A stretch of DNA of 64,000 bases from Stachybotrys elegans. Lineage: Eukaryota; Ascomycota; Sordariomycetes; Hypocreales; Stachybotryaceae. Location: NCBI GenBank assembly GCA_020746835.1, contig JAGPNK010000004.1:186001-250000 (forward strand), written 5' to 3'. Position 1 is the first letter of the stretch; every line of letters begins with the position of its first letter. The notes beneath the pieces were generated by a model. That model ran no database searches, had not been told where the DNA came from, and saw nothing but the letters and a program-made list of their open reading frames with translations. Of this stretch, positions 22,785-34,869 are shown piece by piece. Made by a program: the position numbers and the translations under genes.

Positions 22785-25700
22785 TCCTCCTCCACGATCT
22801 ACTTGCCTCCATGGCATATTACACTGAGCAACTTTTGCTTGGAAGATAAGCTACAGTGGGTCGATAAAACTAATTTCTCTGATTGTGGCGTACTAGAAAG
22901 CCTGGTTTATTACCAGCCGCTCCGGATCCAGCCTAGACTAAACTTGTCATGCATCTGCCAATGTCTGGGCGGCGGAGATAAGACGCTGGTGTTGCTTGTG
23001 ACTGCGATCAAATCCCTTGGATTTGATATCAAAATCTATTACGTTTAGTGAGTTACACATGGGCTGGAGCAAGATCTACTTTTATGAACAGGTAAAGCTC
23101 GGCGTAGAAAGTGAAGGGGAAAAAAAAAGAAAAAGAAAAACCAGCACCACTATGTGTACCTGTGACGAAGATTCTTCATAATGATCTCTAGCATGCTTCA
23201 CAAAGAGACTTTTTTGAACTTAAAACCATACGCAAAGAAAAACATTCATGGCATGAAGAACGCATAAAGAAGAAGAATCCTGTCATATCGAATCATGGTG
23301 TGGGTAAATCCTTGAGGATATCATGGCGGCAATAACTCATCCGCCGAACCCCAACCCGCGACCCACCTTCTCACTCTCGGTGATAGCGACTCATTACAAG
23401 ATAACAATCGAGCACCTGCCATGGGTACTCTCATCAGCTATCAGAGCGGCCAACAAGTGCCCTAGACCAATAGTCATGTTTAAATGCCTCAGATAGCTAG
23501 ATTTTTGACATACGACAATCCGAGCTATTGACAAGCCGCTTACAGAAGAATCAATTGATCATACAGCGAGTCAGGTGGAGAACACAAGCCCACCTGAGGA
23601 TGATAGACGTATTTTTCGGGTTCAGAAGCCATCGGAACATTTCCACCTTCAGAGCAAGAGGATGCCCAGTCGACTGGGGAAGAGTCTTCATTAACAATAC
23701 CCCCAGCCACGCACCGCATTCCTGCGCACCAAACATGCTCGGATCGCTCTCATGGGCGCTCTGGTGCAGCGTCCTTGTGTAGACCACCCATGACAAGGCC
23801 CATCACTACCCTCCTAATGTCAAGGGAGTACTGGCCATTATGCTTCTCATACGCCCTGTCCTATATAGCCCTGTGATCCTCGCAAGCCCGGCTGCATGGC
23901 GGATATATATACCCCCCACTCCCTCTTCTGTTTCTAATGTCTAGTATTTCTAATACACCTCAAGTCCTCTCCATGTTACGCCTCACGAACACAGTTAGGC
24001 GGCGCCTCCTCGAGTCAGGGATGGCTTTCAATGAGCTTTCATCGGGAATTTCAGGGCGATTGAATGTGCAGATCTTTCCGGTTTCTACTTCTACCAGGTA
24101 TTGTAATTTCTTCCTTCTCGGAGACGCCTCAAGTCCGGGTTGCTGGCTCGGGACTACGTGAGGCAGGGATTGTGAATGGTTTAGACCAGCAGCAAGTCTA
24201 TCAGTATCGTGCCAGACTGGAGAAAGCCGTAAAGCCTAAAGTTGCACTTGGGTAGTAGCACTAGGATCAGGGTTACGAATCAACAGCTCTTCCTTCTCGG
24301 ACAGCCAATGCGCGGGATAAGGAAGTCGACGGGTTGGTGCCCGACCATCAGATACTAAGGCATTGCGTTGGTCGATACGGACGTGGTTGGGTACCTGGTC
24401 CATGAAGTTAGCTCGCAGCTTTCGATAGAGATCAGCATCACGAAGGACTAGAAGAAGATCCTGCACCCAGAGAGGTGAGAGTACCTGACCCATCCAATCA
24501 TAGCAGCGTGGGATAATAGCATTGCGGGGTTTCACATGGACGTTCTTGGTGAGTTTATGCTGAAGAGGCTTTTTCTCTCTCTGAGGGTCGTGGCTCTTGA
24601 GGCTGGTCAATGTTCGTGCAGCGAGCGATGGGGGGCGATGAGAAGACGGATATTCCACTCATGACATCGGAAAGGATCCCAGAGAAGGACACTGAGAGGA
24701 GGCAGAAGTTGTGGCAGATCCAGGCGGGCTGAAGTTTGAGACATGTTGAAGTTGGATGTGCCGTCGCCCCCGTGATCTGGTCCAAGACACCACAGCAAAG
24801 TCCAATCCGCCCACCCTCATAGAGTCACACAGCGTGCGAGAGATGCTGCAAGTTCAAGTTCGCAAACACCGCGGGACAACAGACTGTCTAGCCCCTTGGC
24901 AACCTCCGCCTCGCGCACGAGCCCAACGTATCCGTCGCGCTCCGCCAACCGCTGCTTGTCTTAACCGCTTGTCTGAGATAAACTCGAGTAGAGTTAATTT
25001 AGCCTATGTAGAAGAATTCGCCCTGGTCATGTGGTCTCGGAAAAGTAGAGCAAAAATACAGGTACGGCCAGGTCGTTAGGTGCGATTAGGTCGGATACTG
25101 AGGAGCCTCGGCCAAATTCCATCGTTTCGCCTCCGCGGGGAGAGTCTAACCCTGTGAGGATACGCGATTATGGAGGGGGATCGACCTGCACCTCGTGTAG
25201 ACCACAGATCGTGTGCACTTTTTGTGGAAATCTGTGATCCATGACACGGCATCCTCGTGGAGTTGCTCGGTCGTGATTTATGCTTGGCTATCCACCTGTT
25301 GAAGAAAGGTGGCCATGTGGATTTGGGTGAAACCAATCCTGAGGTTGGAGTTTAGCATCCCGAGATAGGGCCAGGTCTGAAAGAAATCCTAAGCTTCTGC
25401 TTCTCTGTTATCTGGAAATGGTAGTCCCCCAAATGAATAAGCTTGCCCATCAATCAGTCATATAGGTTCATCACAATTCCTCCAATCCACCGAGGACGAG
25501 GATATTCATGATTGAACATGGAGAATTTGGACAGGTCGATGTCTTTCATTCGGTATCGTTTTGAAAAAGGGAAGCTGCGAAAACCAATGAGCGAGCAGCA
25601 GTCTGATATAACAACCCCTTCCCACAAAAATATTAGGCGGAGGTAGGAAATATTACAGTATTAACACGGCAATCGATAATATTATCTGCTTTTATCGCCA

Positions 25701-25795
25701 GGTTCAAATCTTACCGTTACTTTTTACGCTTCTGACGAGATAATTGTGGAAGCGAAAGGATGGAGTCACCCCAGAAAGGCAACACGTTGGTCTTG

Positions 25796-25830
25796 AACCT
25801 TGGTTCACCTGGTTCAAACCTTGGTTCACC
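25796..25830 (+). repeat. Short tandem repeat, 21 bp period
   Basis: The 14-mer AACCTTGGTTCACC occurs at 25796 and 25817. Only two copies are present. Confidence 0.8.
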
Positions 25831-26246
25831 ACTACCCTTGCCTCTCCTTGACAGCGATCTAACCCGTTTATTCACTATCGCTGCAGACCGTGGTTTACAT
25901 GGAACCATCTTATTGGCCCCCTCCCTAGGGTTGCCTGCAATCCAATATGACGATTCTTGACTTGCCTCATCAGGCCCATGGAGCGACAGCAAATACACCA
26001 TCTTTGGCAACGAAAAATGGGATCCGGAAAACGCGGCTTATATTTCATTGGATATCTCATCTGAGATAGCAACCAGAAGAAAAGGCAGCCGGAGGTATGC
26101 GGGATTTATCTGAGCATGGCGGTTGGCACAAGACTATAAGTGTATGGCGGTTCTGCATCGTTTTATGGCTCTCGCAAACCAAGGTTACCACACACATTTA
26201 TGACTCGCTCTCCTCTGGTACTGTGAGACCCATCCCTCCTTTCGGC

Positions 26247-27194
26247 ATGCAGATCAAGCTCGTTTTCACGGTATTAGCCTCTACGGCTCTAGCCCTTCCA
26301 TCGCCGCCCAGCATTGAGAGCAGCCAGATTGTCGGTGGCGACCTCGCTAGCGTCGGCGACTTCCCATTCATCGTATCTCTGTCCGAAGCTACCTACAACT
26401 GGCACGTATGTGGCGGTTCGCTTCTTAATGCTAACACTGTCATCACTGCCGCTCATTGCTCCATCTACGCAACCAACCGGGTTAATGTCCGGGCCGGATC
26501 TTTAGTATGTCATCATCTACGATATCACCCAGAGGAGGAACGGACCCGCGAGTGAGAGAAGTTAGGCTTACACACTTGCACAGAAACACAACAGCGGCGG
26601 CGTTGTTGTCGGCGTCTCTCAAATCATTGTTCATCCAGACTACGGCGCAGGCGCATATGCCGACAACGACGTGGCTATTTGGAAGCTTTCGACACCTATA
26701 CGTACCAGCAGTACCATTGGCTACGCCACCCTTGCTGCGCCTGGTTCCGACCCAGCAGCAGGTTCTGTGTCCCAAACTGCAGGCTGGTACGTCATCCCCC
26801 CTGTCTTGTATCCTCTCGCATCCATAGATATCTTGCCTTCATGTTCCTTACGTACTTGATGTAAGTTAAACTAATAAGAATCATTAGGGGTCATATGAAA
26901 GAAAACGAATATGTGCTCTCCATGGATCTCCGCAAAGTAACAGTTCCCATTGTTTCTCGTTCTAGCTGTGCCAGAAGCTACGTCAACGATGGGATAACGG
27001 ATTCGATGGTATGCGCTGGTCTTAGCCAGGGTGGCAAGGATGCGTGCCAGGGAGACTCTGGCGGCCCTCTAGTTGATTCCTCCAAGCGGCTTATCGGACT
27101 GGTTTCCTGGGGAAATGGTTGTGCCCGACCCAATTACCCCGGCGTCTATACTCGAGTTGGTGCTATCCGCTCCTTTATTGATGCCAATCTGTGA
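26247..27194 (+). CDS. Secreted trypsin-like serine protease (S1A)
   Basis: Exons 26247-26504, 26584-26786 and 26888-27194 give 255 residues. Signal peptide [19 protein letters not shown], a short propeptide, then [14 protein letters not shown], the classical mature N-terminus whose Ile-Val inserts on activation. Catalytic triad: His in VITAAHC, Asp in DNDVAIW, Ser in CQGDSGGP. The Asp six before the catalytic Ser (KDACQGDS) is the S1 pocket Asp, so cleavage after Lys or Arg is expected. Splicing at 26786/26888 restores TAGWGHM, the trypsin WG motif. Cys pairs fit trypsin (HVCGGS...AHC, SCARSY...[13 protein letters not shown]...GCARP). Trypsins are scattered among fungi and found mostly in species attacking plants, insects or other fungi. 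The length is typical, and the gene is intact. Confidence 0.96.
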
Positions 27195-29166
27195 AGGACT
27201 CCTTGCTTGACTAGGTCTGGGCATAATAGAGTATACCGGTGTGGTGCAACTGATAGCAAGCATCAGATCCTCTGCGAACAAGAAATGAGGCGAAAATTCT
27301 TTTTGCAATTTTCTCTTATTGATATTTACTATGTCTCGTTTGAGCACCCATTGCTTACCAGCCCTTCCCATGACTGTCCAACACTTGAATCTGTTGAGCT
27401 TCAACTTGATAACCATAACCCCTGCGAGAATAGTCCTCGATAGGGTGCGATGAATCTAAACAACGTTTAAAGACGGCGTGAGGTGCCAGTCAACTAGAAC
27501 GGGGCTGATGGCCCACCAAATGCTGCTTGGAGACCTCGAGATAGCTAAGAAAGATAGACTGGAGGCTTGCACGACGGGTGTTGCGACCTCTCACGAACAT
27601 GTCCAAGCCGCCTGAGGCTAGAAAACTTCAAGTCAATCGTCGAAAGTGCGAGGCCAGATTCTGCATGGAAGTTCACGAGATGGTTTCAAATTCCTTAACT
27701 CAGGAATGGAATCGCTTCGCCCCATCCGACAGTCACCAAGTCTGGGGGCCACCGAATCTCCCCGGAAGAGAATGAACACCGACGTGCTGTACAATGATCC
27801 GGATAGAGACAAGGAGGAGACTTGTGTGGCCACCGTGATCCAAGGCTGATATAATGGCTCTTTGGTTCTCGTTATAGGCAGACCCGATATCCTTGGGGCC
27901 GATTACCACGGATGGCATTGTCGGATTGACGGGGTTTGAAGGAGGGACCTAACCCATGGTTGTCGCATTCAAGCGCTAGTTAAATCATACGACCAATATA
28001 GAAATGGCGTTACGGGTAGTCCGTCCCGGACAGCTCTAACTGGATAAAGTCACCATCAATTAGGGGACCATGGACGAGCGCGCCACCAGGTCAATTTGGT
28101 GTCCATAATATGCGTGCTGGCCTAGTTGGACTTGTAACCCCAATATCAGATATTCTCGAAAAGGAAGTTGATCCAATCCGGAACGGTTCATGAACGGACA
28201 CAAACACTTCTGCAACCCCCCTCACAGCTGACTGAACTGAGTCCCTGAGTCCGCAACACAAGTTAGCTAGACATGGTCGATACTCACTAAAGTCTGCGAC
28301 ACCTAGCAAATCGCTCTTCAGAGATTTCGTGTTCCCCGAATGGAACGTCCCAGACAATGTCCCAAGCAACTATTACTTAGCAAATACGATCTATACGAAA
28401 TATACGGCCCATACGGTAACGGTTGATGCCGTGCCCGTATTCAACAGGGCTAGGCCAGGAAAGTATTAAAGGCCGGCACTAAGTCTATGGCCCAGCGGGG
28501 CGGACTCACAAAACCTTTGTCTCACATGGATCACCATACTCAAGTATGAGGCTCTTTTGTCTTTCTTGGCACGATATGGCTTTGGCTACCAGATCATTGA
28601 ACATATGTGCAAATCCATCCGGCAAGTCGGGCAAGCGGCCCGATGCTCTTAGTAGCTAAGGAGGACCAGAGCAAAGGCAAGCTATACAAAGATATGGAGG
28701 GTCATGATCTGAATGCTCTTCACGCTTTTACATATGCAAGAACAGTCAGCTGTATTGTCTCCTAGTCCAGGCATGGTCTTTCCTCCTTTGTATAATCCGA
28801 TCTTACTTCTCTGATAGAGCTTGAAGTAAAGTTGTGACCCTACTTTTCTTTGGGATTACGAAATTATTTTCAGAGCGGTCAAGGATTTGGCAGAGGAGAG
28901 AGGCACTAACCCCACTGCTGAAATTTGACCGTGATGTGCCCCTGTTGAGCCACTGTCACAGTCGCATGAGAAGGGTTCCATTATGCGGGGGTTCCTCATC
29001 CTTGGCTCAGTGGAACAGAAGGATTGCATTACTGTTGGAATGGATCAGACCATGGTTTCGGATGAGTTCATATAAAGGTCGGCGTTATGACTTCTCAAAA
29101 CGTTATTCTCTCTCTACAGTCACGCCTGAACCCTTCATCCAACCTGTCCCAAAGACGACAGGCACG
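27195..29166. other. 2 kb intergenic region
   Basis: No open frame with a recognisable family. It separates the trypsin from the GH71-S8 gene and should hold the latter's promoter. I see no repeat or transposon end. Confidence 0.45.
29071..29078 (+). promoter_or_regulatory. TATA box of GH71-S8 gene
   Basis: TATAAAGG lies 96 bases before the ATG at 29167. Confidence 0.5.
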
Positions 29167-32100
29167 ATGTGGTTTCCAGGACTCTTGGCGGTCCTTTTGG
29201 GCACCATCCAGGTTGAGGCAACAAAGGCTGTCTTCGCTCATTTCATGGTTGGTCGTTTCTCAAAAAAGCTTCAATTCTCCGCTGACCGATAAAACCAGGT
29301 TGAAAATGCCAAGCTCTGGGACTCTGGTCGCTGGGAGAAGGATATTCGTCTTGCCAAGGATGCCCACATTGACGGTTTCGCACTCAACATCCGCTCCGAT
29401 GACAAGTCGGCCTGGAATGCGCTGAACACTGCATATCAAGCCGCCGACTCGCTTGGCGGTTTTCACATGATTCTTTCGTTTGATTATGCTGGAGGCGGCC
29501 CGTGGAGCGCCAATATTGTCCAACAGCACATCCTGCAATTTTCTGGATACAGTTCGTACTTCAGGGAGGGCAGGAAGCCACTGGTTACTACCTTTGAAGG
29601 GCCCGGAAATGCTGGCGACTGGGAGCTTATCCTTCGCAAAACGAATGCTTTATTCTTGCCGGACTGGTCTTCTCTTGGTGCCAAGGACGCGCTTCAGGCT
29701 GCTCCTGGAGTCGTCGACGGCTTGTTCAGTTGGTCTTCTTGGCCTGTGAGTTCAGCCCGCAACCGCACAGCCCTACCCGTCTTTTGGACTAACGAATGCA
29801 GTGGGGAAACACGGACATGGACACCTATGTCGACGCCTCTTACCGCCAGTTCATGGACAGCGCGGGCAAGGATTGGGGCAAAGAGTTGAAATACAGTGAG
29901 TAGAAGCCAGCAGCCAGATCTACCGTCGGAACCCAATGCTGACAACCACTCAAGTGATGCCTGCGAGTCCCTGGTTCTATACCAATTTGCCTGGTTACGA
30001 CAAGAACTGGATGTGGCGTGGTGATGACCTTTGGTTCCATCGATGGCAACAGATCATCTTTTTCAACCCGGATTATGTTCAAATCATTTCGTGGAATGAC
30101 TTTGGCGAATCTCACCATATCGGTCCGCTATATGTTGATGGCGACTCTTATGAGGCTTTCACCGTTGGTAAAGCTCCTTTCAACTACGCTGCTGATATGC
30201 CGCATGATGGCTGGCGTCAATTCTTGCCCTTTGTTATCGATCTATACAAAAACAGAAAGGCGACCATCACCCAGGAAAGCCTTACAGGATGGTACCGTCC
30301 AACCCCCAAGCAGTCGGGCTGCGATGACGGATGGACTGTGGGCAATACTGCTAGTCAGCTGCAGGTCGAGTTCCTGCCATACGAAATCGTCAAGGACAAG
30401 ATCTTCTTCTCCGCCCTCCTTACGAGCCACCAACCCCCCACTGTGACCGTTGGAGGTGTCAATGTTGGAGCCAAATGGACACACCAACCATCATACGGCA
30501 GCGGTCTGTATCATGGCAGTGCGGAGTACAAAGGAAACCGCGGGCCCGTTGTTATCCAGGTTGGTTCCATGGTCCTCGATGGCCGTGAGATTACCAATGG
30601 ATGCAACCGCGTTAGTGGTCAAGGCGGAAAACAGAACTGGAATGCCTGGGTCGGAAGCACAACCGGAGCCAGTGCCAACAAGCTTGTTGATATGTCTCTT
30701 TGGGTCTGTATCGAAGGCGGCGCCCCAGGGGCTCCCGAATTTGAGGATCTATGCAGCTACACCTGCAGCTATGGCTACTGTCCTCCCTCGGCATGCTATT
30801 GTTCCAAGATGGGACCCCAGAAAGAGCTGCCGCCCCCCGACTCCCCCGGCCGATATACCGTGGGTTATCCCGCCGAGGGCATGTCTGCCAGCTATCAAGG
30901 CATTTGCACCTTTGCCTGTAATCTCGGATACTGCCCTTCGCAGTACTGCGATACCAAGGAGCACCCCGTCGTCATCCCCAATGTCTCGCCCTTCACCCCA
31001 GACGCTTGCATCAAGGGTACTGGAAGCGGCGATCTCGAAGGTCTCTGCAGATATTCCTGCGACGTTGGCTTCTGTCCTGTTCGTACCTGTAAATGCGAGG
31101 CCACTGGGCCGCTGACCCGACCGCAACCGCAGACCAAGAAGGGTGGCAAGGCCGCTCCTGGAAAGAACCCTCTCGTGTACGATGACATATGCCAGTTCAC
31201 CTGCAGTCGCGACTATTGTCCCGCCGGGCCTTGCGTGCCCTTGGAAGAGGATGGCCACGAGGTGGGGAACCCCGTCTATGTTGGCACGGAGATCTTTGCT
31301 TTCCCAACTGCTCAGTGCAAGGAACCCTGTGTTCTTGTCCTACCGCCGAGCTCTCTTCCGAACCCTACCACGATTAGTGTGCCCGCGTATACGACATCTC
31401 TGCGTGTGGGCACTACTACCTCGACCATCACCATACGACCGCCTGCCATAACCACTGACGCCATTGCCTTTTCCAATGTCCCGGTCGCCAGCTCTGTCAA
31501 GAGTGGAGCTGTTTTCAATGGTTGCACAAGCCTGGATCTTGATCCTGTTCATGTTACCCTCAGTTACGTTGATGGAGGCAAGGTCACTGTCTCCACGCGT
31601 GAGCTGACTCTGCCCCCTTATCCCCAGATTTCCAACGGCCCGCCCAACAAGTGGGATACGACCTGCGACGTATGGGGTGGCAGTAATGGCGGTGGAAGTG
31701 ATGATGATGGAACGACCTTCACCTTCAGTCCTACCGTCATCACTACTGAAACCACCAGTACCCCCCTTCCAAGGTATACTGAGTTTCCTCCCAGCTATGT
31801 GAGAGACAAAGATGAGGACAACGATGATGATGATGACGATGATGAGGCCATCGTTGTCACTTGTAGCGGTCTTTGGTTCTTCTCACTTTGCATCGACTTT
31901 CCAGAGCTCAAAATATCCGACTGGAGATTCATTCTGCCCGAGGGTATCATCGGACCTGGTCCACCTCCTCCTACTCTCATTCAGCGCGACGGATGGAAGA
32001 TCAAAGTCAAGGGCACTTTCCCACCCTGGCCCGTCGTGACTCGCGGTCCGGGCCCCAACCCTGTTCTTAACAAACCCGACAAGCCCAGGGACTGCAGGAC

Positions 32101-34869
32101 CATATCTCAACAGGTGGAATTTGAAACCGTCTCCAATGGCCTTTCAGTGTCGAACGGTCACACATTCACAACCACTTCGACCACAATCACGCGCACTGGA
32201 GTCGTCTATGGTTGCGAAGTACCTGATTACACGCCTACCATCTCTTCTTGTTCTCTCAAGCGTCGTGACGATGAACCAGTCTATGTGCAAGCGAAAGAGA
32301 CGGGAGCTCCCAGAGTGGATCTCGAGGCTCGCCAGGTTCCTGCAGACATGAATCAAGATGACCCAGCTCAATGGGTCGACGATTTGAGCTGCCCTGGAGC
32401 CGAAGCTGATCATATACTTTACCCATCCGATTGGACATCCGTGGATCGTATCAGGGCCCGTTTGGCCCGTATCCACGGGCGAAATGGCATCGAGATCATC
32501 GAGGCTGGTTCGAGCGCCATGGGTATCACTGGATTCTTCGTCATTAGACAAATGCCCTGGTCGCTGCTCAGTAAGCTTCAGCTGATGAGCCAGGTGCGGT
32601 TTGTATATGATTATCAGAAATATATATCCCAGAGGGTCTTGACCGGTAACAAGAGAGATGCTGCCGACAGCGCTGCATGGGGAAGCAGTTTCGAGGAATT
32701 CCCTGACTACGCCAAACAAGATTCCGAAGACTTTTTAAACGCAACAGAAAGTCGACTGGAGAAGAGAGGACGGAGAGAGTACAACTCATGGGGCATGTCG
32801 CAACTGTCTGCCCCAGCCGGCACGGACTGGTTGAACGACCAAAAGTACAACACCGACGGTCGTGTGTACTACAATTACCTGCACCGGAGTGCTGGCGATG
32901 GTCAACATATTTACATAATCGAGGATGCTATCTGGGCTGATGCTAGCCATCAAGTACGTCGCAGCCCGGATCGCCATGCTTTGGCCGGGTGTTTCTGCTA
33001 ACACAAAATAGGAGTTTGCACTACTGCACAGCCGATCCGCCATTGAGATGCACGATGTTCCATCTTATGGAGTCACGCGGAACGTTGACAATCAACACGG
33101 AGCCGGTGTTGTCGCCTTCGCTGCGGGTGCTAGAATTGGCCCTGCACCTTTTGCAAAAGTCGTTGCCATTTCCATGGGTGGCGTTGGGCCGCGATCCTCT
33201 GGACCTCGAGCTCAGGCCTTGGAGAGAACCATTCACGCCATGATGATGGTGGCAGATCATATTCAGGCAGATCCAGGAAGCAGAAAGGGCAAATCCGTCC
33301 TCAATCTCTCCTGGGAGATTCAAACCAAACATGCTGACCCCATTGAGCCTCTACCAGAGCTCATGCGTACGGAAACCCGCACTCCCTACCACATACTTCT
33401 TTTTGCTGACTCTTTGTGCAGAGAAGGTTCTCCAGTACTTGTCGGATGACCTTGGAGTAGTGATTGTGACCGCCTCTGGAAACGATGCCAGATCGGGACG
33501 ACTGTCCGACTCAGCTTATCCTCAGAAGTTTGCGAAGAATGGCCGGGTCAAAAACATGCTCGTGGTTGGTGCTGTGGACAAGAATGCCAAGAGAGCCGAC
33601 TTCTCCATGTTCTTCAAAAACAACAAACCACCATTGGTCTATGCCTGGGGGGCCGATGTGTACGTTGCATCAAGCCTTGGGTAGAGCAACCGGATCATGC
33701 TAATCGGCTTATAGTTGGATTCCACAAGTCACCGGCTCGTGGATCAAAGGATCAGGGACATCTTTTGGTAAGTATCATCCCGATTCTTGCCGCGAGGTGG
33801 CGCACAACTGATGTCGTATCTTCCAGCTGCACCTACTGTCGCCGGTCTCGTTGCATACCTCCGCGGTCTTCCTGCAACGGGGAGAATCAGCAGCCAACTA
33901 CTGAGAGATCCCGCCGCTGTAATAGAATTGGTGAAAAGGCTTACTCGCCCGTTGAACATCAATGATCCAGCGGTTCCGTCAACCGATCGAGCTCCGGACA
34001 GTCTTGTTTGGAACGGCCAGATCCAGAGCGGAGGAACTGATATGTCTTGCCTCGTTGATCCTAGCCTCCCAGACTGTCCTCAGTTTTTGAAGGCGCCTGG
34101 TAGTGGATCTGGTGGCAGCAGCGGCCAATTTACGTATCGTCCTGGAGATCCGTCACCCACCTGCAGTGCCAATTGCGGCAAGTATTGCAGCGGATATTAC
34201 TGCGATGCCAAACCGACCAGCTCGCCCCCCGACTATGGTGAGTCTATCCAGTCATTGACAGAAACCTTGCACTGACTTGCTTTAGACGACCCCAAGTTTC
34301 CAGTCGACGACCCTTCCGACCCGGAGGAGCCTTCGAATCCTGGAGGCCCCAATCCAGAGCTAGTGAAGAAGATCCCCGACTGCCTCTTCTCGCTAATCAT
34401 CACCTACTCGGCCATGGAGAGAGACGAAGGCATAATGGGCGGCGACATCACGTACCAAAACCAAGTCGTCTGCTCAACAAACAACTGGTGCGACGCCTAC
34501 TCTACCCAAGCTCACATGTGCAAGACTGGAAAATTAGGTTGTACCAGTGGTTGGTCCGCCACTGTGTCCAAGGACTCCAAGATCGTCAATGGCGAGCTCT
34601 TCAAGTGGATCGGGATCACCTTGAAAGGACCCAACGTGGACGCCTACTACGAGGTTCCACAGACAGTGAGCGGCATGAGCTGTGGAAATCAGGGTCTTTT
34701 AAACGCCAAATACGGGGATAGATGCAACGAGTTTCGCTATGGCGCCTACTTTACCGGAAGTTGCAGCGGGTTTCCCACATTTCTACAGAAGGTCGATATG
34801 GGCGGCACAGAGGAAATCAAGCGACTGGACAAGGAAGATGCAGTATCACAGCATTCACATTCCGGCTAA
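29167..34869 (+). CDS. GH71 alpha-1,3-glucanase fused to subtilisin-type S8 peptidase
   Basis: Exons 29167-29247, 29299-29745, 29802-29895, 29955-32953, 33012-33366, 33422-33659, 33715-33767, 33827-34237 and 34286-34869 total 5262 nt, 1753 residues. Signal peptide MWFPGLLAVLLGTIQVEA. GH71 domain about 20-450 (AVFAHFM, AHIDGFALNI, MILSFDYAGGG, FSWSSWPWGN, ISWNDFGESHHIGP with the conserved Asp/Glu pair). Four Cys-rich repeats about 469-640. Thr/Pro-rich linker with an Asp run near 827. Propeptide-like part about 1019-1095. Lys-Arg near 1144, a Kex2-type site just before YNSWGMSQLSAP, which matches mature subtilase starts. S8 domain about 1155-1440 with His1236 (NQHGAG), Asn1346 (TASGND), Ser1421 (SGTSFAAP); the Asp position reads IIEDA. 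Further Cys-rich module and Cys-rich C-terminal domain follow. Secreted; should cut alpha-1,3-glucan and protein. One 2999 nt exon spans most of the linker, and canonical introns join the S8 part, so the fusion is not an annotation artefact. Confidence 0.92.
30737..31260 (+). repeat. Four cysteine-rich repeats inside the GH71-S8 protein
   Basis: The encoded units are LCSYTCSYGYCPPSACYC, ICTFACNLGYCPSQYC, LCRYSCDVGFCPVRTCKC and ICQFTCSRDYCPAGPC. Pattern: C-x3-C-x4-C-P-x3-C, spaced 40-55 residues apart by Pro-rich linkers. Similar modules follow glycoside hydrolases in other fungi (family knowledge) and may bind wall polymer or space domains. A looser unit (CSANCGKYCSGYYC) lies after the peptidase domain near 34165. 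Confidence 0.85.

Larger units (their letters stand above)
22698..26246. other. 3.5 kb gene-poor stretch
   Basis: No gene is recognised. There is an A-rich tract near 23118-23142. A 140-codon minus-strand frame at 24236-24658 has no ATG and no family I know, though it is moderately protein-like (WMGQVLSPLWVQDLLLVLRD) and may be a remnant. A short 21 bp tandem repeat is listed separately. The right end should hold the trypsin promoter (TATA-like ACTATAAG near 26130). Confidence 0.5.

Noticed and set aside
24236..24658. Minus-strand frame of 140 codons, partly protein-like
   Set aside because: It has no ATG (starts at GTG just after a stop), no recognised family and no splice partner. It may be a remnant but I cannot support a gene.
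25695..25725. tRNA-like B box (GGTTCAAATC)
   Set aside because: No matching A box or cloverleaf stems on either strand.
33012..34869. Subtilase as a separate gene from the GH71 gene
   Set aside because: No start codon context, signal peptide or promoter before the S8 part, and the exon 4 frame passes in phase through a canonical intron into it.
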